Below, piece after piece: positions 18,084 through 27,877 of a DNA stretch of 64,000 bases. Within the stretch, counting starts at the first letter, position 1. Every line of letters starts with the position of its first letter. The position numbers and the translations under genes are program-made. The DNA lies in the NCBI GenBank assembly GCA_013359135.1, contig JABWCN010000001.1, positions 1 through 64,000 of the forward strand, read 5' to 3'. This DNA is from Pseudobdellovibrionaceae bacterium (GTDB lineage Bacteria; Bdellovibrionota; Bdellovibrionia; Bdellovibrionales; Bdellovibrionaceae). Under the pieces are notes generated by a model. That model ran no database searches and was not told where the DNA came from. It worked only from the letters and a program-made list of their open reading frames with translations.

Positions 18084-18866
18084 TTACAAACTCAAACTAT
18101 TTTCAATCAAAGTAGCAAATGTTGTTGGTTCTAAGGAAGCCCCCCCAACCAAAAAACCGTTTACATCAGAAATACTTATAAGTTCGCTGGCATTATCAGC
18201 TTTTACAGACCCACCATAAAGAATCGGAGTCTCTGTAAACCCTTTTTCATTCAACCATTTTCTTAAAAAAGCATGTGTCTCTGACACCTGAGCAAAGCTT
18301 GCAATTTTCCCTGTACCAATAGCCCAAACTGGCTCATAAGCTATAACCAAATTCTCAGAGCTCACATTCTTTAAGCCTTGGGCCAACTGCTCTGAAAGGA
18401 TTTTTTCTGTGGCTCCACTCTCTCTATCTTGAAGAGTCTCTCCTATGCAGTAAATAGGAAGAAGAGACCTCTTCTGTAAACTTAAAATCTTTTGATTCAA
18501 AAAATCATTGGTTTCTTTAAAATAAGTTCTGCGCTCTGAATGTCCAACAAGACCTGAGATTCCACCAAGAAGTGACATCACTGAAGAGGAGTTCTCTCCT
18601 GTAAAAGCCCCTTGAGATTCTACATAAATATTCTGAGCGCCCCAAGAAAGAGCTAGGTGACTATCCAGTTTGTCATTGATAGCTTTAATGCTATCACCTG
18701 TGGCTTCCCAACTCGAAGCTGGTGGAAAAAACATAACCTCAGCTTTTGTGGCTTTGATTCGAGAATAAATAGCAACAAAAGACTTTTCAAAATTCTTAAA
18801 AAAAGAACGCGTTTCTTCAGGAGTTTTATTTAATTTCCAATTAGCAGCAAAAATGAGTTTTTTCAA
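18084..18866 (-). CDS. tpiA: Triosephosphate isomerase
   Basis: 260 residues, normal for the family. It interconverts dihydroxyacetone phosphate and glyceraldehyde 3-phosphate in the cytosol. Catalytic residues are visible: Lys11 in NWKLNK, His109 in GHSERR, and Glu178 in AYEPVWAIGTGK. The phosphate-binding ends GGSVK and GGASL are also present. I place the start at TTG 18866, because GGAAGGA lies just upstream and the protein then begins KKLIFAANWK as in relatives. It is the third gene of gap-pgk-tpiA, 62 bases after pgk. Confidence 0.95.
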   Translation of the reverse strand: MKKLIFAANWKLNKTPEETRSFFKNFEKSFVAIYSRIKATKAEVMFFPPASSWEATGDSIKAINDKLDSHLALSWGAQNIYVESQGAFTGENSSSVMSLLGGISGLVGHSERRTYFKETNDFLNQKILSLQKRSLLPIYCIGETLQDRESGATEKILSEQLAQGLKNVSSENLVIAYEPVWAIGTGKIASFAQVSETHAFLRKWLNEKGFTETPILYGGSVKADNASELISISDVNGFLVGGASLEPTTFATLIENSLSL

Positions 18867-18928
18867 AAAATTTCCTTCCACACAATTTCACACCCTTAAA
18901 AAAAGCCTGTACTATAAAAGCAAAGCGG

Positions 18929-20128
18929 TTAACCTCTTATCTTGAACCGTAGAACTTCCAAACCTGGAAGTTTATCACCTTGAAGGTATTCAAGACTTGC
19001 ACCACCACCAGTTGAGATATGAGTCATTTTATCAGCATAGCCACTCATCTCTGCAGCCGCTGCACTGTCTCCACCACCAACTATTTTTAAAGATTCAGAC
19101 TCAGCAATAGCTTTTGCTAAACCAAAAGTTCCTTTAGAAAACTCTGCAGTTTCAAAAACTCCCATAGGTCCATTCCAAAAAATAGTTCCAGCTTCCTTAA
19201 TAAGAGTTTGAAATTTTTTAAGAGTTTCAGGCCCAATATCAACACCCAACTCATTTTCATTAATCATCGAAGAATAATGTGCTGATTTCGTGTCAGAAAT
19301 TGAAGTTGTCACTAAATGATCCACAGGAAGTAAAACAGTTTTATTTCTGGCTTCAATTCTCTCTAACATTTCTTTAGCATATTTTAACTTGTCATTTTCA
19401 ACTAAAGACTTACCAACAAATTGTCCTTGGGCTTTTAAAAAAGTATAGGCCATGGCTCCACCAATTACAAAAGCATCCACAATATCAATAAGTTTTTCTA
19501 TCACCGCAATTTTATCAGAAACCTTTGCTCCACCCAAGATGGCCACGTAAGGACGTTTAGGATTATCTAATAATTTATCCAACATGGTGATTTCTTTTTC
19601 AATTAAAAACCCAATACCTCGAGAAGGAATCAATTGTGGTAAAGCATGAATCGTTGCATGAGCTCTGTGGGAAGCACCAAAAGCATCATTGATATAAATG
19701 TCTGTGTAAGAAGCTAGTCTCTGAGCAAACTCTTCGGAATCTTTGGTTTCACCCTCTTCAAAACGCACGTTCTCTAATAAAATAAACTGATCTTTTCTAA
19801 GTGTATGCAACAACTGTTTAACCGCTGTTGCATTTGGATCTTCGATCAAAATCACTTCCATATTCAGTTTTTCAGTCAATTTTTTTGCAACTGGCTCTAA
19901 GGAATACTCTTTATCCTTAGCTGATTTTGGCCGACCAAGATGAGAAGCTAAAACTAATTTAGCTCCTTTTTCATGAATATACTTTATAGTTTCAAGTGAA
20001 GCATCAATGCGAGTGTCATCAGTAATATGACCTTTATCCATGGGAACGTTTAAATCTAAACGTAAAAAAACCACTTTATCTTGAAATTCAAAATCTCTAA
20101 CCGTTTTTATTCCTTTTAAACCTGACAT
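18929..20128 (-). CDS. pgk: Phosphoglycerate kinase
   Basis: 399-residue two-domain glycolytic enzyme transferring phosphate from 1,3-bisphosphoglycerate to ADP. Substrate-binding motifs are FLRLDLNVPM...TDDTRI and SHLGRP in the N-domain, and INDAFGASHRAHA. The nucleotide domain has GGAKVSDKI, FWNGPMGVFE and GGGDSAAA. The start at ATG 20128 is chosen because AAGGAG lies six bases upstream; an ORF extension of nine codons upstream has no such site. It lies 38 bases downstream of gap in the same operon. Confidence 0.96.
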   Translation of the reverse strand: MSGLKGIKTVRDFEFQDKVVFLRLDLNVPMDKGHITDDTRIDASLETIKYIHEKGAKLVLASHLGRPKSAKDKEYSLEPVAKKLTEKLNMEVILIEDPNATAVKQLLHTLRKDQFILLENVRFEEGETKDSEEFAQRLASYTDIYINDAFGASHRAHATIHALPQLIPSRGIGFLIEKEITMLDKLLDNPKRPYVAILGGAKVSDKIAVIEKLIDIVDAFVIGGAMAYTFLKAQGQFVGKSLVENDKLKYAKEMLERIEARNKTVLLPVDHLVTTSISDTKSAHYSSMINENELGVDIGPETLKKFQTLIKEAGTIFWNGPMGVFETAEFSKGTFGLAKAIAESESLKIVGGGDSAAAAEMSGYADKMTHISTGGGASLEYLQGDKLPGLEVLRFKIRG

Positions 20129-20166
20129 CTTCAACTCCTTATTATTCAGCGACACTCTAGAAAAAA

Positions 20167-21174
20167 CTATAAACCCTTTTGAGCCATGTATTTTACAAAA
20201 TCAACCATACGATAAGAAAACCCAGTTTCATTATCATACCAAGATAACACTTTAGCCATTTTAGGACTAATAACCATGGTACTTTCCATATCAATGATAG
20301 AGGAATGAGGATTTCCATTAAAATCAACAGAAACAAGCTCCTGCTCTTCACAATATAAAATATTTTTTAATTCTTTTTCAGAAGCGACTTTAAAAGCCTT
20401 GTTAATAGCCTCAACAGATAAAGCATTTTGTGAAACAAATGTAAAATCCACAACACTTACATTAGGAGTTGGCACACGAATAGAAATCCCGTCAATTTTA
20501 CCTTTGAGTTCTGGAAGTACTAATCCAACAGCTTTTGCAGCCCCCGTAGTTGTAGGAATCATACTAACACCTGCCGTTCTTGCTCTTCTTAAATCCTTAT
20601 GGGTCGAATCCAAAATCCTTTGATCGTTGGTGTAGGAGTGAATTGTCGTCATAGTTCCATTTTCAATTTTAAAGTTCTCATGAAGAACCTTAACTAGGGG
20701 AGCCAAACAATTAGTCGTACAAGACGCATTAGAAATAAACTGATGTTTAGAAGCATCATAACCTTCATGATTTACCCCATAAACAACGGTTAAATCGACA
20801 CCATCAGCAGGTGCCGAGATAAAAACCTTCTTAGCTCCAGCTTGTATGTGTTTTTGATAATCCTCACGATTTTTCAAAGCGCCAGTACACTCAAGAACCA
20901 CATCAACACCCAATTCTTTCCACGGAATTTCAGCAGGATTTTTATGAGAAACATACTTGACTTGTTTCCCATTCACAAAAAAATCTTTATCATTATGAGT
21001 TACTTCACCTTTAAATTTACCATGAGTAGAATCGTATTTAAGTAAATGAGTCGCACCACTTACCTTATCCAAAGAATTAACAGCCACAATATCAAGCTCT
21101 TCAAAACCGGCACGAAATAAAACTCTACCAATTCGACCAAAACCATTAATCCCAACTCTTATTTTTTTTGACAT
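20167..21174 (-). CDS. gap: Glyceraldehyde-3-phosphate dehydrogenase, type I
   Basis: 335-residue tetrameric NAD-dependent enzyme oxidising and phosphorylating glyceraldehyde 3-phosphate. The Rossmann start is VGINGFGRIGRVLFR. The catalytic Cys152 lies in SNASCTTNCLAP, and the paired His is in TIHSYTNDQ. The C-terminus has the usual WYDNETGFSYRMVDFV. ATG with AAGGAG eight bases upstream. It is first in gap-pgk-tpiA, so the glycolytic promoter should lie in the 155 bases upstream. Confidence 0.96.
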   Translation of the reverse strand: MSKKIRVGINGFGRIGRVLFRAGFEELDIVAVNSLDKVSGATHLLKYDSTHGKFKGEVTHNDKDFFVNGKQVKYVSHKNPAEIPWKELGVDVVLECTGALKNREDYQKHIQAGAKKVFISAPADGVDLTVVYGVNHEGYDASKHQFISNASCTTNCLAPLVKVLHENFKIENGTMTTIHSYTNDQRILDSTHKDLRRARTAGVSMIPTTTGAAKAVGLVLPELKGKIDGISIRVPTPNVSVVDFTFVSQNALSVEAINKAFKVASEKELKNILYCEEQELVSVDFNGNPHSSIIDMESTMVISPKMAKVLSWYDNETGFSYRMVDFVKYMAQKGL

Positions 21175-21329
21175 TTGTAAGCTCCTTGCGAGATTTTAAT
21201 TATTAAACTTTTATTGACTCGTCATAGTACGATTTTGGAATTTTCTCAATATTGTTAGCTTTTTAACACCAAAAAGACTTGATGCGAAACAAGCTGGATG
21301 AAATTAAAGCTCTAATGGTCATCCTGTAA

Positions 21330-22466
21330 CTAGTCACAAATCTCCTGCGCCGAGGCGGATTGAAAACCATCCGCGCAATAAATGCCTTTTGATTTTTTAA
21401 TTTTCCAAGTCAGCGCATCACTTCCAAGCTCTCTGGCCCCTAGCTGTGCAAATTCCTTCAATCGCTCTTGGACTTTGTCTCCTTCAAGCAGACTCACTTG
21501 GGTATGAGTTTTAGTTAAAACTTGAAATTCAACGGCTTCTATCAAGGTTTGTGCTGAACTTAACGAGTCATTCTTAGAATATACCAATTTGGCAAACATA
21601 CCCCAATCAGCTCCGCCCCTTTTTTTGGTGATATCAGCAGATCCCAACATCAAATAGTTTCCTAAAGAGTAAAAGATAAGCTTATTTTTATACCTACTAA
21701 TTGGTCGAACGGCATGTGGATGGTGCCCAATAATCAAATCTATGTCCGCATAATCAATCGCATATTCGTAATATTTTTTTTGTCCCTGGTCTAGACTTAC
21801 CTGACCTTCAGTTCCAAAATGAATAGATAAAATCTTTAAATCTACTTTCAAGGCTCTAAAGCTTTTAATAAGCTCGTGATAATCCTCCCGTGAGCGAATA
21901 TCCAGCAATCCAATCTTGGAAGATGTGGCCCTGTATTTAGGATCTACAATTGAAATAGCAGCAAAGGCAATAGAGTAGCCATTAATAACAAACACTTTAG
22001 GCTTAAGTAACTCATCTCTAGTCCCTAAACCATGATAATAGACATCATGTGTGCCTAAACTTTTAATGTGCGTCAAAGTTTCTATAAACCCTTGTGGTCC
22101 AAAATCGTAGGCATGATTATTAGCAAGACTAAAAAAATTGAACCCTATAGAAATGAGATGCTCAATCGCAGATGGATGGGTTCTAAATTTAAATTTTTTT
22201 TCTTCCTGCTTAATACTATTATCATCAGAAATAACGGTTTCAATATTGGCAAAATTCAAATGCCCTTTTAACAAAGGAGAAACCTTCTGGGTGAAATAAC
22301 TCCAAGGAATAGCATCTTCTGCCGTAAAAGAATTACTTGGAGAAAAGCCCAACGAATGACTTTTAAAACTGGTTTTATTAAAATTAATATCGCCACCTAA
22401 AGTGATCACCAACTCTGCACGAGCGCAAAAAGAAACAACAAAACATAACAACGACATGTATTTCAT
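21330..22466 (-). CDS. CapA-like (PGA_cap) metallophosphatase-family secreted protein
   Basis: About 378 residues, belonging to the CapA/PgsA calcineurin-like family linked to poly-gamma-glutamate capsule. After a signal peptide (MKYMSLLCFVVSFCARA) comes VITLGGDINF, the first metal-binding motif. Further family features are NIETVISD, SLANNHAYDFGPQG, LKILSIHFGTEG and IIGHHPHAVRPISRYKNKLIFYSLGNYL. There are no capB/capC genes nearby, so a capsule role is doubtful; in many bacteria these are stand-alone proteins of unclear function. The exact start is uncertain among several nearby Met codons. I chose the last one before the hydrophobic core. Confidence 0.82.
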   Translation of the reverse strand: MKYMSLLCFVVSFCARAELVITLGGDINFNKTSFKSHSLGFSPSNSFTAEDAIPWSYFTQKVSPLLKGHLNFANIETVISDDNSIKQEEKKFKFRTHPSAIEHLISIGFNFFSLANNHAYDFGPQGFIETLTHIKSLGTHDVYYHGLGTRDELLKPKVFVINGYSIAFAAISIVDPKYRATSSKIGLLDIRSREDYHELIKSFRALKVDLKILSIHFGTEGQVSLDQGQKKYYEYAIDYADIDLIIGHHPHAVRPISRYKNKLIFYSLGNYLMLGSADITKKRGGADWGMFAKLVYSKNDSLSSAQTLIEAVEFQVLTKTHTQVSLLEGDKVQERLKEFAQLGARELGSDALTWKIKKSKGIYCADGFQSASAQEICD

Positions 22467-22679
22467 GAACCCCATCCCCATCTATATTGACTTGCAGCTT
22501 ATTAGCAGTCGTAAACAAAGCTGGTGTTATATATGAATCTATTTTTTTTTCACAGAAAACTTAACGTTTAGAAATTATTCTAGGGGAATACACTTTTTGT
22601 CTAAAATCACGACAGCAAAATTTTTCAAAAAACCTTCCTATCGGAATCCACAGTTAGGACATTTCATATTAATTTTAAT

Positions 22680-24359
22680 TTACTGAAGATCCCAATTTTC
22701 CACTTTAAGAGTTTCAAAATACAAGTGCCCAGTCATTTTAAAATTCTTCATAGCTTTAGGTAAAACTGAATTTTCAGCTCTATAGTACAAAGGAATCACA
22801 GGAATCTGACTAGTAAAAATTTTTAATATTTCATCATTAATTTTTTTTCTTTTATTTTCATTAAACTCACCTTCATAGGCATCTAAAAGACGATCAACCT
22901 TAGCATTTTTGAAGCTCGTAAAATTTTGACCTGTCCAAGTATTTTTTTCATTAGGAATACTAAGAGAATTTAAAACCCCCTTTTGAGAAATTTCAGGAAG
23001 ACTTATCCAGGCAAACATTGCTAGGTCAAATTTTCTCTTTGGGATTACTTCAGTGAAAAGAAATCTGGCGGTCTCTGATCTTATTTTCAAGTCAACACCA
23101 ACAGTTTTCCATTGTGCTTGAATAATACTAGCTAGTGTTTCATTCACCTTAGCTTCTGTATCCAAGCTCAAAGTTAATGATAATTTTTTTCCTTTTTTGT
23201 AGCGAAAGCCATCTTCAGCCAGCTTCCAACCTGACTCATCTAAAGTTTTTTTGGCTTTTTTCTTATCCGCATTGTAAATGCTGATGATCTTCGGATCAGC
23301 AGTATACAATCTATCTAAAGGAGCTGTGTAATGAAAAGCCTCTGCTGCTTTACCTTCAAAAAGTGAATTCACCATCTCCTGTTTATTTAAAGCATAGGAC
23401 AAAGCCTTCCTAACTTCTAAGTCTTTCAGTATTTCATTTTCAAGATTTACATCAATATGATAAAAAGTAACTCCTTCTTGGAAATCAACTTTAAAAGGAA
23501 GATCTTCTGCTTTTATTTTTCTATCCAAAACAAGAGCCTGATCTAAATCAAGACCAACTCGAGACACCATATCGATATTATGCGATCTTAGATTAGCCTC
23601 TAAAGCTCCTGAGTTAGTAATCATACGCACTACGATTTTTTTAATTTTAGGTTGAGGGCCTAAATAATTTTTATTAGCAATGAAAATCAAATGAGATCCT
23701 AATTTTGCTTCTGATATTACATAGGGGCCATTCCATAAACCTTTATTAAACGGGTCTTTTTGATAATTGGAATTTCTATCATATCCCTCTTTGTCTTTGC
23801 CAAACTGATTCAAAACCTTTTCTTCAAGATGTGATGGAATCGGGGATGGAGTTTTGAAATAAAAATCCCACTTTGCTGTTTTATATTTAACTACACACTT
23901 TTGTGGTGTTTTTTCAGTCCACTCTATACTTTCTATATCATCGTACTCGTCCCTGCTAGCCACAGAAACGGTGGGTGTCATACCAACTTGCCAAGAGAGT
24001 TTCATGTCTTTACATGTAATTAAAGTCCCATCTCCCCACTTTAACCCTTCTTTAAACTCCCAATTAGCAACTAATTTTTTTACTCCTTTTTCAGTGATAA
24101 ACTCTGCAGACTTATCTTTTAGGTTGGGAATCTTTTTTACTATTAAAGGTGATACTCTGTTCTGATGATCAAAATAAACTAATGGCCTATAAGCTAAATA
24201 AATAATATACCTTGAAACTGCGGTAGTAGATAAGAGAGGATGCAAAGTCTCATATTCAGCATTGACCCCAATTTTCAATTCTTCGTTTGACACAGCAAAA
24301 ACGTCTAAACTTATAACCAGTGAAATAATAATTCTAAGAAAAAAAACTCTGGAGCTCAT
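22680..24359 (-). CDS. Family 5 extracellular solute-binding protein (second tandem copy)
   Basis: About 559 residues with a signal peptide (SSRVFFLRIIISLVISLDVFA). It matches the SBP_bac_5 type (peptide/nickel ABC systems): EYETLHPLLSTTAVSRYI, then KWGDGTLITCKDMKLSWQVG (family pattern W.DG.P.TA.D) and VRKALSYALNKQEMV. It starts at ATG 24359, and its ATGA overlaps the stop of the upstream paralogue by four bases, so the two are translationally coupled. It is closely similar along its full length to that neighbour, indicating tandem duplication. No ABC permease or ATPase gene adjoins. It lacks a lipobox, so it should be free in the periplasm. Confidence 0.85.
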   Translation of the reverse strand: MSSRVFFLRIIISLVISLDVFAVSNEELKIGVNAEYETLHPLLSTTAVSRYIIYLAYRPLVYFDHQNRVSPLIVKKIPNLKDKSAEFITEKGVKKLVANWEFKEGLKWGDGTLITCKDMKLSWQVGMTPTVSVASRDEYDDIESIEWTEKTPQKCVVKYKTAKWDFYFKTPSPIPSHLEEKVLNQFGKDKEGYDRNSNYQKDPFNKGLWNGPYVISEAKLGSHLIFIANKNYLGPQPKIKKIVVRMITNSGALEANLRSHNIDMVSRVGLDLDQALVLDRKIKAEDLPFKVDFQEGVTFYHIDVNLENEILKDLEVRKALSYALNKQEMVNSLFEGKAAEAFHYTAPLDRLYTADPKIISIYNADKKKAKKTLDESGWKLAEDGFRYKKGKKLSLTLSLDTEAKVNETLASIIQAQWKTVGVDLKIRSETARFLFTEVIPKRKFDLAMFAWISLPEISQKGVLNSLSIPNEKNTWTGQNFTSFKNAKVDRLLDAYEGEFNENKRKKINDEILKIFTSQIPVIPLYYRAENSVLPKAMKNFKMTGHLYFETLKVENWDLQ

Positions 24360-26059
24360 AAGCTCCACTCTTCTACTTGAAGTGAATCATAAAATAAATG
24401 GCCAACCAGTCTAAAGTTTTTTAAATTCTTAGGGACCACTGCATTCACAGATCTGAAATAGACAGGAAGTACAGGTAATTCTTCGGTATAAATTTTCAAA
24501 ATATCTCTCATAATTTTCAATCTTTTATTTGCATCAAATTCTCTTTCATACTCTTCACAAAAGCGATCAATTTGAGCATTTTTAAAACCTGGAAAATTTT
24601 GTCCCGTCCATGTATTTTTAGCCGTAGGAATATTTGAAGAATGTAATACTGACATTGGTGATTGCTCTGGAAAGCTTGACCAAGAAAAAAAGGCCATTTC
24701 AAATTTTCTCTTTGGAAGAGTTTCTGAAAATAAAAATCTCCCAGTTTCATTTTTGATTTGAATATCAACGCCTATACTTTTCCATTGAGATTGCATAATA
24801 GATTGTAAAGTCTCATTCACCTTAATACCGCCGGCGGCTGTTAAATTCAAAGAGAGTTTTTTACCACTTTTGTATCTATAACCATCAACATTAAGTTTCC
24901 AACCTGCTTCATCTAGTAGTTTTTTTGCCATTTTTTTATCTGACTCATAGATTTTTACTATTTTTTTATCATCGGTATAAATTCTATCAACCGGAGCCGT
25001 AAGGTGATGAGCGATAGTAGCCTTTCCTTCATAAACTGTCTTCACAATCTCTTCACGATTCAGTCCATAAAACAAAGCTTGACGAACTTTCTGTTCTTTC
25101 AAAATTGGATTATCAAGATTCAAATCTATATGGGCATAAGTTACACCCTCTTCGAATTTAATGTTAAAAGGTAACTTCTCCTCAGTTAACTTTTTTTCAA
25201 ACGCTAAAGCTTGATCTAAACTTAAACCTAAATGTGAAATCATATCCACATTACCAGAACGTAAATTAGCCTCCAAAGTTCCAGTATTAACTATAAACTT
25301 TAGCACAATCTTTTTTATCGCTGGTTTTTGTTTTCCATAATAAAATTCGTTTGGTGTTAAAATGATATGAGAACCAATTTTTGCTTCTGAAATCACATAA
25401 GGGCCATACCATAGACCTTTCTTTGTAGGATCTTTTTGATACATAGTATTTCGATCATAGCCTTGAGGTTCTTTTGAATATTTATTATAAATTTCTTCCT
25501 CAATATGTCGAGGCAAGAGCTCTGGCATCTCCAAGAAAAAATTCCACAAAGCCTTTTTGTATTTAATTGTACATTTTGTAGGGGATTTTTCATTCCACTC
25601 AATTGACTCAATATTTTCAAATGTTTCTTTACTCGGCAAAGAAACATTTGGGTTTAGCCCGACTTGCCAAGAGAACTTCCAATCAGCACAAGTGACAGGA
25701 ACCCCATCACTCCATTTTAAGTTATCAACAAACTCCCACTCAGAGATTAACTTCTTAGAACTCCCCTCACTAACAATTTTTAAAGACTTATCTTTTAAAT
25801 TAGGAATTTTCTTTACAATTAAAGGTTTAAACTGTTTGTCTACTGCCAAGTAAGTAGCTGGCCTATGAGCAAAATAAATCATATACTTAGCAGCTGCCGT
25901 TGTAGCTAATAAAGGATTTAGAGTTTCATATTCTTGATTTAACCCTATCTTTAACTCAAGGTTAGTTGGGGCTGCATTTATAGAGACAGTGCCCATCATT
26001 AAAAGCATAAAACAAATACCAAACTTTTTAATACCGTTAATTTTACTAAGTTTTTCCAT
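24356..26059 (-). CDS. Family 5 extracellular solute-binding protein (first tandem copy)
   Basis: About 567 residues from ATG 26059, which begins a standard signal peptide (KKFGICFMLLMMGTVSINA). The open frame extends 40 codons upstream, but that part overlaps tatD and lacks export features. Family features are EYETLNPLLATTAAAKYM, KWSDGVPVTCADWKFSWQVG and VRQALFYGLNREEIV. It is the first member of a coupled pair with the gene at 22680. Such proteins bind oligopeptides or other small solutes in the periplasm; in a predator they might capture prey-derived peptides (inference). Transport partners are not in this window. Confidence 0.85.
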   Translation of the reverse strand: MEKLSKINGIKKFGICFMLLMMGTVSINAAPTNLELKIGLNQEYETLNPLLATTAAAKYMIYFAHRPATYLAVDKQFKPLIVKKIPNLKDKSLKIVSEGSSKKLISEWEFVDNLKWSDGVPVTCADWKFSWQVGLNPNVSLPSKETFENIESIEWNEKSPTKCTIKYKKALWNFFLEMPELLPRHIEEEIYNKYSKEPQGYDRNTMYQKDPTKKGLWYGPYVISEAKIGSHIILTPNEFYYGKQKPAIKKIVLKFIVNTGTLEANLRSGNVDMISHLGLSLDQALAFEKKLTEEKLPFNIKFEEGVTYAHIDLNLDNPILKEQKVRQALFYGLNREEIVKTVYEGKATIAHHLTAPVDRIYTDDKKIVKIYESDKKMAKKLLDEAGWKLNVDGYRYKSGKKLSLNLTAAGGIKVNETLQSIMQSQWKSIGVDIQIKNETGRFLFSETLPKRKFEMAFFSWSSFPEQSPMSVLHSSNIPTAKNTWTGQNFPGFKNAQIDRFCEEYEREFDANKRLKIMRDILKIYTEELPVLPVYFRSVNAVVPKNLKNFRLVGHLFYDSLQVEEWSL

Positions 26060-26124
26060 TTTTTTTTCTTTTCTCTTCTCTAAATTAATAAAGCTATTTA
26101 TTTTCACGATTTTAAAAACCTCAT

Positions 26125-26895
26125 TTAATTGGCTATTTTGGGGAACATTTTTTCCGCATTTAATTGGGTTTGTAAACATAATTCCTCCAAAGAAACTTTT
26201 TTTAGTTCTGCTACTAATTTGGCTGTATGAATAACATAAGCTGGAGTATTCTCTTTACCTCGCATAGGTACTGGTGCCAGAAAAGGAGCATCTGTCTCCA
26301 CATGCAGCCGATCTAAGGGAATTTTAGCAACAGTATCTCGTAAACTCTGCGCATTTTTAAATGTCACTACACCTGAAACTGAAATATTAAATCCCAAGTC
26401 CAGACATTGACTAGCCAACCATTCAGTCCCAGTAAAACAGTGAATCAATCCCGTGACATCACCTTGAAAGGATTTAAGAATTTCCACAGTATCTTGTTCT
26501 GCATCACGAGTGTGAATTTCCACTGGCATCTTTAAATGTTTAGCAATTTCCAATTGCTCTCTAAATGCCTGCAACTGCTCTGCCTTTGGAGATTGTTCAT
26601 AAAAATAATCAAGGCCAATTTCACCAATAGCAATCACTCTGGGGTGATTAGCTTTGGACATAATAAATTCACCTACATCTTTAGAGTAAGAAACTCCATC
26701 ATGTGGATGAATTCCTAAAGTACAGTACACATGAGGGGCCCATTTTTCAGCAAGCTCAATAACTACGGGCAAATCTTTTGGCTCAGTACCTATTGTCACC
26801 ACTTTATGAACACCAGCCTTAAGAGCTTCAATAATTGCCTGTTCTGCACCCGCTTCTAATTTATCAAGATGAGCATGCATATCAATCCACTTCAC
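26125..26895 (-). CDS. tatD: TatD-family metal-dependent hydrolase (DNase)
   Basis: 256-residue TIM-barrel hydrolase of the TatD/YcfH family, with 3'-5' DNase activity in characterised members. Metal-binding motifs are visible in order: DMHAHLD near residue 5, AIGEIGLDYFY near 92, IHTRDAEQD near 130, LIHCFTG near 155 and ETDAPFLAP near 205. The start is GTG at 26895 with GGAG upstream, and the ORF overlaps the holB stop by 14 bases. It is third in the unit tmk-holB-tatD, an arrangement common in bacteria. YcfH-type naming would also fit this context. Confidence 0.92.
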   Translation of the reverse strand: MKWIDMHAHLDKLEAGAEQAIIEALKAGVHKVVTIGTEPKDLPVVIELAEKWAPHVYCTLGIHPHDGVSYSKDVGEFIMSKANHPRVIAIGEIGLDYFYEQSPKAEQLQAFREQLEIAKHLKMPVEIHTRDAEQDTVEILKSFQGDVTGLIHCFTGTEWLASQCLDLGFNISVSGVVTFKNAQSLRDTVAKIPLDRLHVETDAPFLAPVPMRGKENTPAYVIHTAKLVAELKKVSLEELCLQTQLNAEKMFPKIAN

Positions 26896-27877
26896 TTAAA
26901 ACTCTCCTTTGAAAGATAATTTTTTCAAGACTCAGTATGGGATCAGGGCTCCACTTTATTTCTTTTTGCAAAAGATTAAAGCCATCAAATAACATTAGTA
27001 GGACTTCTTCCTTTGCTTGGGATAAATGACTCAGCTGTTCAGACAAATCAGACAGTATTAACAAATCTTGGCTATTCGGATACTTTTGTAAAATCAGAGC
27101 ATCTCTGAGAATCAAAGGTCCCAACGAAAGTAACTGGTGAAACCAATTTTTATCTTTAAACTTAACTCTCCACGATGAATCACAGATGAGCTCTGGTATG
27201 AATAAAATTTCATCAATAAAAGCAATCATTTCTGAAATAACAGAAGCTGGTTTTTTTTCACCTACTACAAGTAATTCTTCAATAAATTTCAACTGTCCTC
27301 TTTGAAGAAAATTATTCGATTCATAGCCTAATTCAAGGGTTATTCTTCTAGTCTCACTTAACTGAAGAGCTTTAAAACGAATCACTCGAGTACGAGAACG
27401 AATCGTGGTCAACAAAGATCTAGGCTGGTGTGTAATCAATATGAAAACAACTCCAGAAGTTGGCTCCTCCAAAGTTTTTAAAATAGCATTGGCAAATGAG
27501 GAATTCATACAATGGGCGTTATCAATAATAATAAATCTTTGCTCAGATAAAGACTTCAATCTCAAATACTCTTTTATTTTTTCGGCCTCATCCATTTTTA
27601 TAATTTGATTTTGAGGCTCTATAAATAACAACCCCTCATGTTGATGAGCTAAAATACGCCGACAAGGACCACAAGTTCCACAAGCAGAATGACTTAAACA
27701 AAAACTCTTCTGAACTAAATTGATAGCTGTTTTTTTCTTACCTACGGCCTCAGGACCAAGAAATAAAAAAGACCCTGATCTGGCCTCTTTTAAAAGGGTA
27801 TTCTCTAACATCACTCTGATGTTCTCGTGACCTATAAGTTGATTGACGCGTTTAGATTCCGAAACAGCCAAAGCCAT
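26882..27877 (-). CDS. holB: DNA polymerase III delta-prime subunit
   Basis: 331-residue clamp-loader subunit of the replicative polymerase. The nucleotide-binding-like loop is FLGPEAVGKKKTA. The zinc-binding Cys set is visible in CLSHSACGTCGPCRRIL. IIDNAHCMNSSFANAILKTLEEPTSGVVFILIT is the characteristic Walker B / sensor 1 region. The start codon follows the tmk stop directly (TAA then ATG), so translation is coupled. It works with delta and tau/gamma subunits encoded elsewhere. Confidence 0.93.
   Translation of the reverse strand: MALAVSESKRVNQLIGHENIRVMLENTLLKEARSGSFLFLGPEAVGKKKTAINLVQKSFCLSHSACGTCGPCRRILAHQHEGLLFIEPQNQIIKMDEAEKIKEYLRLKSLSEQRFIIIDNAHCMNSSFANAILKTLEEPTSGVVFILITHQPRSLLTTIRSRTRVIRFKALQLSETRRITLELGYESNNFLQRGQLKFIEELLVVGEKKPASVISEMIAFIDEILFIPELICDSSWRVKFKDKNWFHQLLSLGPLILRDALILQKYPNSQDLLILSDLSEQLSHLSQAKEEVLLMLFDGFNLLQKEIKWSPDPILSLEKIIFQRRVLSEVD

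Noticed and set aside
26060-26179. 40-codon upstream extension of the first solute-binding protein
   Set aside because: It overlaps tatD and would bury the signal peptide; the Met at 26059 starts a normal one.
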